DNA of 64,000 nucleotides, from positions 3,306,001-3,370,000 of the forward strand of contig NZ_CP087719.1 in the NCBI RefSeq assembly GCF_020991085.1, read 5' to 3'. Both the position numbers and the translations under genes were made by a program. This document shows positions 57,801-64,000 of this stretch, in pieces (the stretch's first letter is position 1; every line of letters starts with the position of its first letter). Source of the stretch: Roseomonas sp. OT10 (GTDB lineage: Bacteria > Pseudomonadota > Alphaproteobacteria > Acetobacterales > Acetobacteraceae). The notes under the pieces are model-generated. The model was not told the origin of the DNA and ran no database searches. It worked only from the letters and a program-made list of their open reading frames with translations.

Positions 57801-58434
57801 CGTCCACCACCGCCGTATCCGCCCGCGGCACGAGGCGCGGCAGCGGCGAGGCTTGGTGGGAGAGGGAGACCTGGGCGAAGCCTTCCTCCCGCGCGATCTC
57901 GCCGATCCGCCGCTCATGCGCCGGATTCGCCCAGGCGTGCAGCAGCGCGACCGCGACGGCCGGGATGCCCGCCGCCCTCGCCTCGCGCAGCGCCGCGCGG
58001 GCGGCCGCCTCGTCCAGCGGCTCGATCTCCGCCCCCGTGGCGTCCAGCCGCCCGCCGATCTCCGCCACCCGCTCGTGCAGCAGGGAGGGCAGGCGCACGT
58101 CGAGGTCGAAGAGACGCGGCCGCGCCTGGTTGCCGATGCGCGGCATGTCCGCGAAGCCCCGGTTGACCAGCAGCAGCACCCGCTCGCCCTTGCGCTCCAG
58201 CAGGGCGTTGGTGGCGACGGTCGTGCCCATCTTCACGGCATCGACGGTCCCGGGCGGGATCGGCGCATCGGGCGCGAGGCCGAGGCAGGCGCGGATGCCC
58301 GCCACCGCCGCGTCACGGTAATGCTCCGGGTTCTCCGACAGCAGCTTGCGGGTGGAAAGCCGGCCCTCGGGGTCCCGGGCGACGACATCGGTGAAGGTGC
58401 CGCCTCGATCGATCCAGAACTGCCAGCCCGCCAT
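54820..58434 (-). CDS. 5-oxoprolinase / hydantoinase, fused A and B parts
   Basis: A 1204-residue ATP-dependent enzyme that opens 5-oxoproline (pyroglutamate) to glutamate, or a related hydantoinase. Residues ~1-680 are the HyuA-type part, with an ATP/sugar-kinase-like start ([35 protein letters not shown]). About 700-1204 is the HyuB-type part ([54 protein letters not shown]). Single-chain fusion of A and B and the 1,200-residue length favour 5-oxoprolinase (OplAH). The start is ATG at 58434 (MAGWQFWID). The 3' end abuts the inverted repeat. The gene is divergent from the GST gene, in line with glutathione breakdown. Confidence 0.9.
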   Translation of the reverse strand: MAGWQFWIDRGGTFTDVVARDPEGRLSTRKLLSENPEHYRDAAVAGIRACLGLAPDAPIPPGTVDAVKMGTTVATNALLERKGERVLLLVNRGFADMPRIGNQARPRLFDLDVRLPSLLHERVAEIGGRLDATGAEIEPLDEAAARAALREARAAGIPAVAVALLHAWANPAHERRIGEIAREEGFAQVSLSHQASPLPRLVPRADTAVVDAYLSPILRRYVEQVAGELPGVRLFFMQSSGGLAEAGSFQGKDAILSGPAGGIVGAARTAAMAGLDRIIGFDMGGTSTDVALYAGAFERAFETQVAGVRMRAPMMAINTVAAGGGSILRFDGARFRVGPESAGAVPGPACYRRGGPLTVTDANVMVGKVQPAHFPAIFGPGGDEPLDAAVVREKFAALAGEIAAATGEAPMDPRAVAEGFLRVAVANMAHAIQQVSLQKGHDPSRHALQCFGGAGGQHACLVADALGMETVFLHPFAGVLSAYGMGLADQSVIREAPVEKPLLPDLMVELAARLDALAAEGRAELERQGAEPGRIAAKRRLHLRYAGTDSALPVEFGGFESVRDSFTEAHRRRFGFATPDRPVIVEAAIAEAIAAGEAVEEPALPPRPAGEAPEVLDSVSLWTGGEAREAPVLDRDALLAGDRIPGPALIRERTATTVVEPGWTAEVTALNHVILRRTEPRPGSVAADSSRPDPVMLELFNALFMSIAEQTGTVLQNTSLSVNIKERLDFSCALFDAEGRLVANAPHVPVHLGAMGESVRTVIRSRGAALRPGDVVALNNPYNGGTHLPDVTVITPVFDEAGAEILFFVGSRGHHADIGGLTPGSTPPNSATLEEEGVVIDDVLLVEQGRFREAEFRALLAGARYPARSPDVNVADIKAQVAANETGVQELHRAVREFGLGTVRAYMRHVMDNAEAAVRAVIDRLSDGAFDYTMDDGSPLRVAVRVDRAARSAVVDFTGTGPQRADNFNAPPAVTRASVLYAFRCLVGEEIPLNDGCLVPLEIVVPEGTFLSPRPGGPGGGPAVVAGNTEVSQAVANALFGALDACACAQATMNNVIFGNATLQYYETVCGGTGAGPGFHGTGPVQTHMTNTRMTDPEILEMRYPVRLEEFSIRRGSGGEGQWRGGDGARRRIRFLEPMQAVIVSSRRAVAPHGMHGGQPGARGRQWVEQLDGIHQALKGCDSAQLRAGEVLGLETPGGGGWGG

Positions 58435-58608
58435 GCCTGTTCCCGTATTGCAGACCCGATCCCGCGGGGTCGCGGCACGATGCGCGGCGGCGCGGGCGGC
58501 GGCAACCCGCCCCGGGGCCACTTCCCGATCCCGCCAGGGGGGGGCGGCGCCGCGCAGCCGCCTCCCCCCGGCGGCGTTCTGCACCGGCAGGGCGGACGGG
58601 AGCCGGTG

Positions 58609-59337
58609 ATGACCTATGAGCTCTACTACTGGCCGGAGATCCCGGGACGGGGAGAGTTCGTGCGCCTGGCGTTGGAGGAAGCGGCCCTTCCCTATGTGGA
58701 CGTCGCGCGCGGCCAGGATGCCCAGGGCCAGGGCATCTCCGCCCTCGCCGCCGCGCTGCGCGACCGGCACGAGCCCCACCCGCCCTTCGCGCCACCCTTC
58801 CTCCGCACCGGCACGCGGACGATCGGCCAGACCGCCGCGATCCTGCTCTACCTCGGGGCGACGCACGGCCTGGCGCCGGAGGACGAGGCGGACCGGATCT
58901 GGACGCACCAGATCCAGCTGACCCTCTGCGACCTGGTGGGCGAGGTGCACGACACCCACCACCCCATCGCCGCCGCCCTCTACTACCAGGACCAGAAGCA
59001 GGAGGCGGCCCGCCGGGCCAAGGACTTCCGCGAGACCCGCCTGCCCAAGTTCCTCGGCTGGGTGGAGCGCGTGCTCTCGGTCAATCCCGCCGGTCCGGGG
59101 CATCTGGTCGGCGGCGCCCTGACCTATGCCGACCTGTCGCTGTTCCAGGTGGTGGCGGGGCTGCACCACGCCTTCCCCGTCGCGACCGCCCGCGTCCTGG
59201 CCACGGCGCCGAAGGTGGCGGCGCTGCATGCCACCGTGGCTGGGCGGCCGCGCATCCGGGCCTATCTGGACAGCCCGCGCCGGCTTCCCTTCAACGAGCA
59301 GGGCATCTTCCGCCACTACCCGGAACTGGACGGCTAG
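58609..59337 (+). CDS. Glutathione S-transferase family protein
   Basis: A 242-residue GST of the sigma/mu-like (Tyr-type) branch. The N-terminal thioredoxin-like domain begins [20 protein letters not shown], Tyr-rich like the catalytic Tyr region, and has [14 protein letters not shown], the glutathione-contact turn. The helical domain follows ([20 protein letters not shown]). ATG at 58609 is chosen over an overlapping GTG three bases upstream. It is divergent from 5-oxoprolinase across 174 bases, which hints at shared glutathione metabolism. Confidence 0.88.
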   Translation: MTYELYYWPEIPGRGEFVRLALEEAALPYVDVARGQDAQGQGISALAAALRDRHEPHPPFAPPFLRTGTRTIGQTAAILLYLGATHGLAPEDEADRIWTHQIQLTLCDLVGEVHDTHHPIAAALYYQDQKQEAARRAKDFRETRLPKFLGWVERVLSVNPAGPGHLVGGALTYADLSLFQVVAGLHHAFPVATARVLATAPKVAALHATVAGRPRIRAYLDSPRRLPFNEQGIFRHYPELDG

Positions 59338-59349
59338 CGCAGCTCGCCG

Positions 59350-59383
59350 GGAGCAGACGCGCCCGGAGGCGTGGGTCTGCTCC
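59350..59383. terminator. Stem-loop after the GST gene
   Basis: GGAGCAGAC (59350-59358) pairs perfectly with GTCTGCTCC (59375-59383), 13 bases after the GST stop. It lacks a T run. It may end the GST transcript ahead of the TerB/DnaJ gene. Confidence 0.5.
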
Positions 59384-59531
59384 GGGAACGGTGTTGCAGA
59401 GCAGAACGCTGTCCCAGCCGGACGGCGGGCCGCCCCGGCCACCGGGGCAGCGCCCGCTCCGGCAGAGTCGCGTCCCGGCCGCCGACGCGCCATACTGCGC
59501 CGCACCGCCGCCCGCCGGGCCGGCCGGCCAT

Positions 59532-60314
59532 ATGAGGACGCGCGGAACTCCCTTGGGCTTCTGGGGCAAGATCATCGGCAGCGCCGTCGGCTTCGCCATG
59601 GGCGGGCCGTTCGGCGCGGTTCTCGGCGCCTCCCTGGGCCATGCCGCCGACGAGGGAGCGGTGAAGGGCGCCCTGCCGAACGGCGCCAGCATCGCCGCCA
59701 TGATCGGCTCGCGGGAGACGGTCTTCGCCGTCTGCGTCGTGGTGCTTTCCGCCAAGCTGGCCAAGTGCGACGGGCCGGTCCGGCGCGCGGAGATCGACGC
59801 CTTCAAGACGCATTTCCGCATCCCGCCCGCCAACATGAAGGAGGTGGCGGAGCTCTTCGACCGCGCCCGCGATTCGATGGAAGGCTTCGAGCCCTATGCC
59901 CAGCGCCTGGGCGAGGCCTTCGCCGACAACCGCGGCATGCTGGAGGAGGTGCTCGGCGCCCTGTTCCGCATCGCCGAGGCGGACGGTCCGGCCAACCGGG
60001 CGGAGCTGAACTACCTCGGCACCGTGCACCGCCTGCTCGGGCTGGAGACGGCCGCCTGGGAACGCGCACGCGGCACACGGGCCCGGGCCGAGACGACGGC
60101 CGTCGGGACGGCCGATGCCTACTCCACGCTCGGCCTGACCGCCGGGGCCAGCAACGAGGACATCCGCGCCGCCTGGAAGCGGCTGGTGCGGGAGAACCAT
60201 CCGGACGGGCTGACGGCGCGCGGCGTGCCGGCGGAGCTGGTGCAGCGCGCCACCCGCCGGGTCGCCGAGATCAACGCCGCCTGGGACCGGATCAAGCGGG
60301 AGCGCGGGCTGTGA
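59532..60314 (+). CDS. DjlA-like TerB/DnaJ-domain co-chaperone
   Basis: A 260-residue protein. A glycine-rich hydrophobic start ([24 protein letters not shown]) resembles the membrane segment of DjlA. A TerB-like helical domain spans ~60-170 ([40 protein letters not shown]). The J domain is C-terminal, with [20 protein letters not shown] and the HPD tripeptide in ENHPDG, which stimulates DnaK. The start is ATG at 59532; a 47-residue upstream extension is Pro-rich and not typical. The amidase gene follows after 31 bases. Confidence 0.88.
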   Translation: MRTRGTPLGFWGKIIGSAVGFAMGGPFGAVLGASLGHAADEGAVKGALPNGASIAAMIGSRETVFAVCVVVLSAKLAKCDGPVRRAEIDAFKTHFRIPPANMKEVAELFDRARDSMEGFEPYAQRLGEAFADNRGMLEEVLGALFRIAEADGPANRAELNYLGTVHRLLGLETAAWERARGTRARAETTAVGTADAYSTLGLTAGASNEDIRAAWKRLVRENHPDGLTARGVPAELVQRATRRVAEINAAWDRIKRERGL

Positions 60315-60345
60315 GCGGAACGGCGGGCGCGGGGCGGCGGGCACC

Positions 60346-61095
60346 ATGAGCGGCGGGCTGCGCATCCGCGACCTGCCCAGCCCGAACCAGGACGACCGGC
60401 CCGGCGACGTCCCGGTGGACATCCTGATCCTGCACTACACGGACATGCAGACCGGCCAGGCGGCCATCGACCGGTTGCGCGACCCGGTGGCGCGCGTCTC
60501 CTCCCACTACGTGGTGGAGGAGGATGGCGCGGTCTTCCGCCTGGTCCCCGAGGAGCGGCGGGCCTTCCATGCCGGGATCTCCTCCTGGCGCGGCCACAGC
60601 CTGCTGAACGCCCGCAGCATCGGCATCGAGGTGGTGAACCCCGGCCATTCCTGCGGCTACCGCCCCTTCCCCGCGCTGCAGATGGCGGCCGTCTGCGACC
60701 TCTGCCTGGAGATCCTGGGCCGCTGGCCGATCCCCGCCCGCAACGTCGTCGCCCATTCCGACGTGGCGCCGGACCGCAAGCGCGACCCGGGGGAGCTGTT
60801 CGACTGGGAGGGGCTGGCGGCCAACGGCGTCGGGCTCTGGCCGGACGGCGTGCCGGGCGGCTCGCTGGAGCCGGTGCCGGACGGGGCCGCCCGCGCCCTG
60901 CCGCTGCTCGGCGCCATCGGCTACCCGCTGGACCCCGCCCGCCCCGACATCGCCCTGGCCGCCTTCCAGCGCCACTGGCGCCAGGAGGCGGTGACCGGCC
61001 ATGCCGATGCCGGCACCCTGGCCCGGCTGGAGGCGGTCGCCCGGCTCTGCGACTCGCTGGACGGGCTGGAGGATGTGGCGCGCCGCGCCGGCTGA
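60346..61095 (+). CDS. N-acetylmuramoyl-L-alanine amidase (AmiD-like)
   Basis: A 249-residue zinc amidase (Amidase_2 type) that cuts the lactyl-peptide bond of peptidoglycan. Zinc ligands are His30 (LILHYTDM), His137 (AHSDVAPDRKRDPG) and Asp147, and the catalytic Glu95 lies in SIGIEVVNPG, spaced as in AmiD. A small C-terminal peptidoglycan-binding domain follows (LLGAIGYPLDP, ALAAFQRHWRQEAVTGHADA). No signal peptide is visible, unlike E. coli AmiD, so it may act on recycled fragments inside the cell. RNase P RNA begins 52 bases after the stop. Confidence 0.9.
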   Translation: MSGGLRIRDLPSPNQDDRPGDVPVDILILHYTDMQTGQAAIDRLRDPVARVSSHYVVEEDGAVFRLVPEERRAFHAGISSWRGHSLLNARSIGIEVVNPGHSCGYRPFPALQMAAVCDLCLEILGRWPIPARNVVAHSDVAPDRKRDPGELFDWEGLAANGVGLWPDGVPGGSLEPVPDGAARALPLLGAIGYPLDPARPDIALAAFQRHWRQEAVTGHADAGTLARLEAVARLCDSLDGLEDVARRAG

Positions 61096-61146
61096 ATCGG
61101 CCGCCTTGCGCTTGCCCCGCCGTTCCGGGAGGCGCATATGCCGCCG

Positions 61147-61569
61147 GCCAGACGGCCGGACGGCCGCGGCCCGGGGCGAGAGCCCGGGGTCGAGGAAAGT
61201 CCGGGCTCCACGGGAAGACGGTGCCGGCTAACGGCCGGCGGGGGTCAAACCCCAGGGACAGTGCCACAGAGAGCAGACCGCCCGCCCCCGGGACCCCGGG
61301 TTTCCGGGACTCGGCGGTGGGCAAGGGTGAAAGGGTGCGGCAAGAGCGCACCGCGCCCCTGGCGACAGGGGCGGCACGGTAAACCCCACCGGGAGCAAGG
61401 CCGAATAGGGGCGATCAGCGTGGGCCGAGTCCCGGCCGGACGCAGGGGTTTTTCCGCCCCATCGCCCGGGTTGGCCGCGTCAGGCACGCCGCAAGGCGTG
61501 CCGCAGAGGAATGGTCGTCCGGTCCGAAGTCATTCGGGCTGACAGAACCCGGCTTACAGGCCGTCTGGC
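61147..61569 (+). ncRNA. rnpB: RNase P RNA, bacterial type A
   Basis: The RNA subunit of RNase P, which matures tRNA 5' ends. It is clear from the conserved core: GAGGAAAGTCCGGGCTCC near the start, ACAGAGAGCAGACCGCC, AAGGGTGAAAGGGTGCGGCA, TAAACCCCACCGGGAGCAAG, CCGAATAGGGGCG and CAGAGGAATGGTCG near the end with ACAGAACCCGGCTTACAGG. The P1 stem pairs GCCAGACGGCC (61147-61157) with GGCCGTCTGGC (61559-61569), which sets the ends. Placement just upstream of mraZ is common in alphaproteobacteria. Confidence 0.97.
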
Positions 61570-61570
61570 A

Positions 61571-61594
61571 CCTTAACCCCTAAGGCATTGTTTT
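61571..61594 (+). terminator. Weak terminator after rnpB
   Basis: CCTTA-ACCCC-TAAGG (61571-61585) directly follows the P1 stem, then CATTGTTTT. The five-bp stem is short and the T run broken, so it is a modest candidate for ending the RNase P transcript. Confidence 0.4.
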
Positions 61595-61661
61595 CCTGGC
61601 CTCACGCCTGAGAAATGCGGCACAAGGCCTTGATATGGCTTGCGTGGCGCTGCGGCAACAC

Positions 61662-61825
61662 CGTCACGATGCGTCACGATCACCCGCGCAACCCTGCTCT
61701 TCTCCCTTGTTGTGGCTCTTCCGCCCATGATATCCCGCCTTATCCCGTGAGGCCCGGAACTCTGAGGGGGGCAAGGGGCACACGGGGTGGTCGGGCGAGC
61801 CGGTGGGATCGGGGGGTCCTACCGG
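61662..61825 (+). promoter_or_regulatory. mraZ upstream control region
   Basis: The 342 bases between rnpB and mraZ hold no convincing gene. They include two direct copies of CGTCACGAT spaced ten bases (61662-61670, 61672-61680), a TTGTTG at 61707-61712 that may be a -35 with TGATAT after it, and a run of G-rich units at about 61784, 61793, 61804 and 61811. The roughly ten-base period of GGG/TGGG units resembles MraZ operator repeats. These are proposals from pattern only. Confidence 0.4.
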
Positions 61826-61912
61826 CCGCTGCCCGGCCGGACAGAGGGTTCGATGGCCAGGGCGCCATCGCATCCGGTGACCTCTGGGGGGAGGGGGACG
61901 CTCTGCCGGCGC

Positions 61913-62359
61913 ATGACCCACTTCCTCGGCACCCATTCCAACAAGCTGGACAAGAAGGGGCGAGTCTCGATTCCCGCCTCCTTCCGGGCCGCCCTGGAAC
62001 GCCTCGGCACCCAGGACCTCATCCTGAACCCGCACCACACCCTGCCCTGCGTGGAAGGCTGGCCGCAGACCTCCTTCGAGGCCTATGCCGCCACCGCCAA
62101 CCCCGCCTCGCCCTTCGAGGCGGAGAACGACGCGCTGCTGATGGACCTGTTCAGCGATGCCGAGCCGCTGCGCCCCGACGTGGAGGGGCGCGTGGTCCTC
62201 TCCGCCAAGGTGATCGCCAAGGCCGGGCTGACCGACACGGTCGAGTTCGTCGGCATGGGGGCGAAGTTCCGCATCTGGGAGACGGCGGCCCTCGCCCGCT
62301 ACAAGGCCGATCTCGCCGCCCGGCGCGCGGCCGGGCCCGCCGCGGGGCCCGGCGCATGA
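61913..62359 (+). CDS. mraZ: Transcriptional regulator MraZ
   Basis: A 148-residue DNA-binding protein of the SpoVT/AbrB-like (double-psi) fold that represses its own dcw operon. The two repeats are visible: [20 protein letters not shown] in the first half and [20 protein letters not shown] in the second. The usual MraZ start is ATG at 61913 ([11 protein letters not shown]); a longer upstream frame is not conserved. It overlaps rsmH by four bases (ATGA) and leads the division and wall cluster. Confidence 0.95.
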   Translation: MTHFLGTHSNKLDKKGRVSIPASFRAALERLGTQDLILNPHHTLPCVEGWPQTSFEAYAATANPASPFEAENDALLMDLFSDAEPLRPDVEGRVVLSAKVIAKAGLTDTVEFVGMGAKFRIWETAALARYKADLAARRAAGPAAGPGA

Positions 62360-63336
62360 GCGCGCCCCAGGATGCGGCCATCCGCCCAGTGCCGGCCGGC
62401 CACCGTCCGGTGATGCTGGCCGAGGTGCTGGAGACGCTCGCGCCCCGCGACGGCGGCGCCTACCTGGACGGCACCTTCGGCGGCGGCGGCTACACCACGG
62501 CCATCCTGGAGGCGGCCGCCTGCACCGTCTGGGCCGTGGACCGCGATCCCGACGCGATCGCCCGCGGCGCGGCGCTGGCCGCGCGCTTTCCCGGCCGCCT
62601 GCACCTGGTCGAGGGCCGCTTCGGCGACCTGCTCGCCCTGCTGGAGGGCCCCCGGGGGGAAGGGCACGCACCGCCGCTGGACGGCATCGTCTTCGACCTC
62701 GGCGTCTCCTCCTTCCAGATCGACCAGCCGGAGCGCGGCTTCTCCTTCCGCTTCGACGGGCCGCTGGACATGCGCATGGAGCGCGCCGGCCCCTCCGCCG
62801 CCGAGCTGGTCAACACCCTGCCCGAGCGCGAGCTGGCCGACATCCTGTGGGAGCTGGGGGAGGAGCGGCATTCCCGCCGCGTCGCCCGCGCCATCGTCGC
62901 CGCCCGCGCGGAGGCGCCGATCGAAACCACCGGGCGGCTGGCCGAGATCGTGCGCGGCGCCGTGCCGCGCGACCCCTCGGGCATCGACGGCGCCACCCGC
63001 TCCTTCCAGGCGCTGCGCCTGAAGGTGAACGACGAGCTGGGCGAGGTGGAGCGCGGCTTGGCCGCCGCGGCCAGCCTGCTGGCCCCCGGCGGGCGGCTGG
63101 TCGTCGTCTCCTTCCATTCGCTGGAGGACCGGATCGTGAAGCGCTTCCTGCGCGATGCCACCGGCCGCGCCCCGAGCGCCTCGCGCCACGATCCCGCCGC
63201 ACTGCGGCCGGATCGGCGCCCGGCGGCCTTCCGACTGCTCACCGGCTCCGCCCTGCGCCCCGGCGCGGCGGAGACGTCCGCCAACCCGCGCGCCCGCTCC
63301 GCGAGGCTGCGCGCCATGGAGAGGCTCGCCGCATGA
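62356..63336 (+). CDS. rsmH: 16S rRNA (cytosine-1402 N4) methyltransferase
   Basis: A 326-residue SAM-dependent methyltransferase (MraW) acting on C1402 in the ribosomal P site. The SAM site is [19 protein letters not shown], followed by [49 protein letters not shown] and [16 protein letters not shown], all family signatures. ATG at 62356 overlaps the mraZ stop. Its stop overlaps the ftsL start by four bases. Confidence 0.97.
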   Translation: MSAPQDAAIRPVPAGHRPVMLAEVLETLAPRDGGAYLDGTFGGGGYTTAILEAAACTVWAVDRDPDAIARGAALAARFPGRLHLVEGRFGDLLALLEGPRGEGHAPPLDGIVFDLGVSSFQIDQPERGFSFRFDGPLDMRMERAGPSAAELVNTLPERELADILWELGEERHSRRVARAIVAARAEAPIETTGRLAEIVRGAVPRDPSGIDGATRSFQALRLKVNDELGEVERGLAAAASLLAPGGRLVVVSFHSLEDRIVKRFLRDATGRAPSASRHDPAALRPDRRPAAFRLLTGSALRPGAAETSANPRARSARLRAMERLAA

Positions 63337-64000
63337 TCCGCCCCCTGACGCTGCTCACGCTGATCGCGGCCGGGGGGGCCGGGCTGCACCTCTACCAGCT
63401 CAAGCACTCCGTCTCGCTGCTCGACAAGGAACTGCGCGACGTACGGGTCCAGACCGAGGCGGCCCGGGCCCGCACCGGGGTGCTGCGGGCGGAATGGCAG
63501 TTGCTGAACGATCCGGAGCGCCTGCGTCGCCACGCGCAGATGTATCTGCCGCTGGAGCAGATGCAGCCGGGCCAGTTCATCCGCCTGGCCGAGCTCGACC
63601 GCCGCCTGCCGCAGGCGGTGGCCTTCGCCGGCCCGGTGAGCCTCTTCGCGCCGCGCACCGCGGTGGCGAGCGCCGAACCCGCCGAGGCACCGGCCGCTCC
63701 CTCGCCCGCGGCGATCGCGGCGAACCCGACCCTGGCCGCCCCGCCGCCGCAGGCCCTCGCCGCGGTGGATGACGACCTGCCGCTGCCGCCGGAGCCGGCG
63801 CCCTTCCCGCCCCCCGCCGCGTCCGGCCGCCCGGCCGCGGTGGCCGCGGCCGAGCCCGCCCGCCCCAGCCCCGCCGCCCGCCCGGCCCCGGCGCAGCTCG
63901 CCGCCCCGGCGCCGCGCCCGACGCCCCGCCCGGCCGAGAGCCACCTCGCCGACAGCCGGCCCACGGAAACGCACCAGGCCGAGCCGCGCGTCCTCGCCGC
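63333..64000 (+). CDS. ftsL: FtsL-like division protein with long Ala/Pro tail, 3' end cut by window
   Basis: The gene in the ftsL position of the dcw cluster, overlapping rsmH by ATGA. A short N-terminal membrane helix ([18 protein letters not shown]) is followed by a coiled coil of ~40 residues ([38 protein letters not shown]), the FtsL pattern. From about residue 105 the chain becomes Ala/Pro-rich with few charged residues, for more than 115 residues until the window ends. Typical FtsL has about 100-130 residues in all. The open frame has no stop before 64000. FtsL helps FtsB and FtsQ activate septal wall synthesis. Confidence 0.88.
   Translation, partial: MIRPLTLLTLIAAGGAGLHLYQLKHSVSLLDKELRDVRVQTEAARARTGVLRAEWQLLNDPERLRRHAQMYLPLEQMQPGQFIRLAELDRRLPQAVAFAGPVSLFAPRTAVASAEPAEAPAAPSPAAIAANPTLAAPPPQALAAVDDDLPLPPEPAPFPPPAASGRPAAVAAAEPARPSPAARPAPAQLAAPAPRPTPRPAESHLADSRPTETHQAEPRVLA

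Noticed and set aside
61615-62355. Extension of the rsmH frame upstream to 61615
   Set aside because: It overlaps mraZ out of frame and its translation lacks any family feature; ATG 62356 with the ATGA overlap is the standard arrangement.

Overview
The window is about 64 kb of very GC-rich (roughly 70% or more by eye) chromosomal DNA. Several things point to an alphaproteobacterium of the Acetobacteraceae, Roseomonas-like: a rhizobial-style fused TrpE(G) behind a tandem-Trp leader, the FtsZ-partner FzlA, a DUF1150 gene beside Hsp20, rnpB just upstream of mraZ, a Bug-type binding protein, and single-chain 5-oxoprolinase. Placement rests on gene content and composition, not on a search. No insertion sequence, prophage, CRISPR array or plasmid gene was seen. 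It reads as core chromosome with catabolic islands.

Layout. 1-8.4 kb is catabolic: a cut-off HMG-CoA lyase with a Bug binding protein, a LysR regulator, then a leftward run of zinc dehydrogenase, SMP-30-type lactonase and a three-part TRAP transporter, which together look like uptake and oxidation of a sugar or sugar acid. 8.6-11 kb holds folE, an acetyltransferase and ferredoxin-NADP reductase. 11-20.1 kb is short-chain acyl metabolism: a degenerate-looking sodium:solute symporter relative, an MHS transporter with a strong terminator, propionyl-CoA synthetase, a crotonase, a second acyl-CoA ligase and an MFS carrier. 20.3-28.5 kb has a papain-like peptidase, trpL-trpE(G) with a readable attenuator, two methyltransferases with ubiA, and rsmE-gshA. 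28.6-33.4 kb has an FdhF/YdeP-type molybdoenzyme, an SDR, a TPR protein and fzlA.

33.6-39.6 kb is gltDB, leftward. 40.9-47.3 kb is the tRNA-Leu / RNase D / kdsD-lptC-lptA-lptB-rpoN-hpf block, in which most genes overlap by four bases; this is the conserved LPS-export operon running into sigma-54. 47.5-51.6 kb has DUF1150-Hsp20 facing def-fmt-truA-hydrolase. 51.7-58.4 kb has AsmA and 5-oxoprolinase, separated by a 259-bp intergenic region that is itself one large inverted repeat. 58.6-64 kb has a GST, a TerB/DnaJ protein, an AmiD-like amidase, RNase P RNA, and the start of the dcw cluster (mraZ-rsmH-ftsL), cut by the window end.

Most instructive features: (i) a complete, probably leaderless trp attenuator at 20991-21134; (ii) the nested palindrome at 54569-54819 with a perfect 29-bp core stem; (iii) a symporter-like membrane protein that keeps an EF-hand-like loop but seems to have lost the conserved sodium-site segment; (iv) an FtsL with an unusually long Ala/Pro-rich tail; (v) a short HPF lacking the usual dimerisation domain. 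Start codons were chosen from ribosome-binding sites and family lengths; many long open frames opposite real genes are GC artefacts and are left out.
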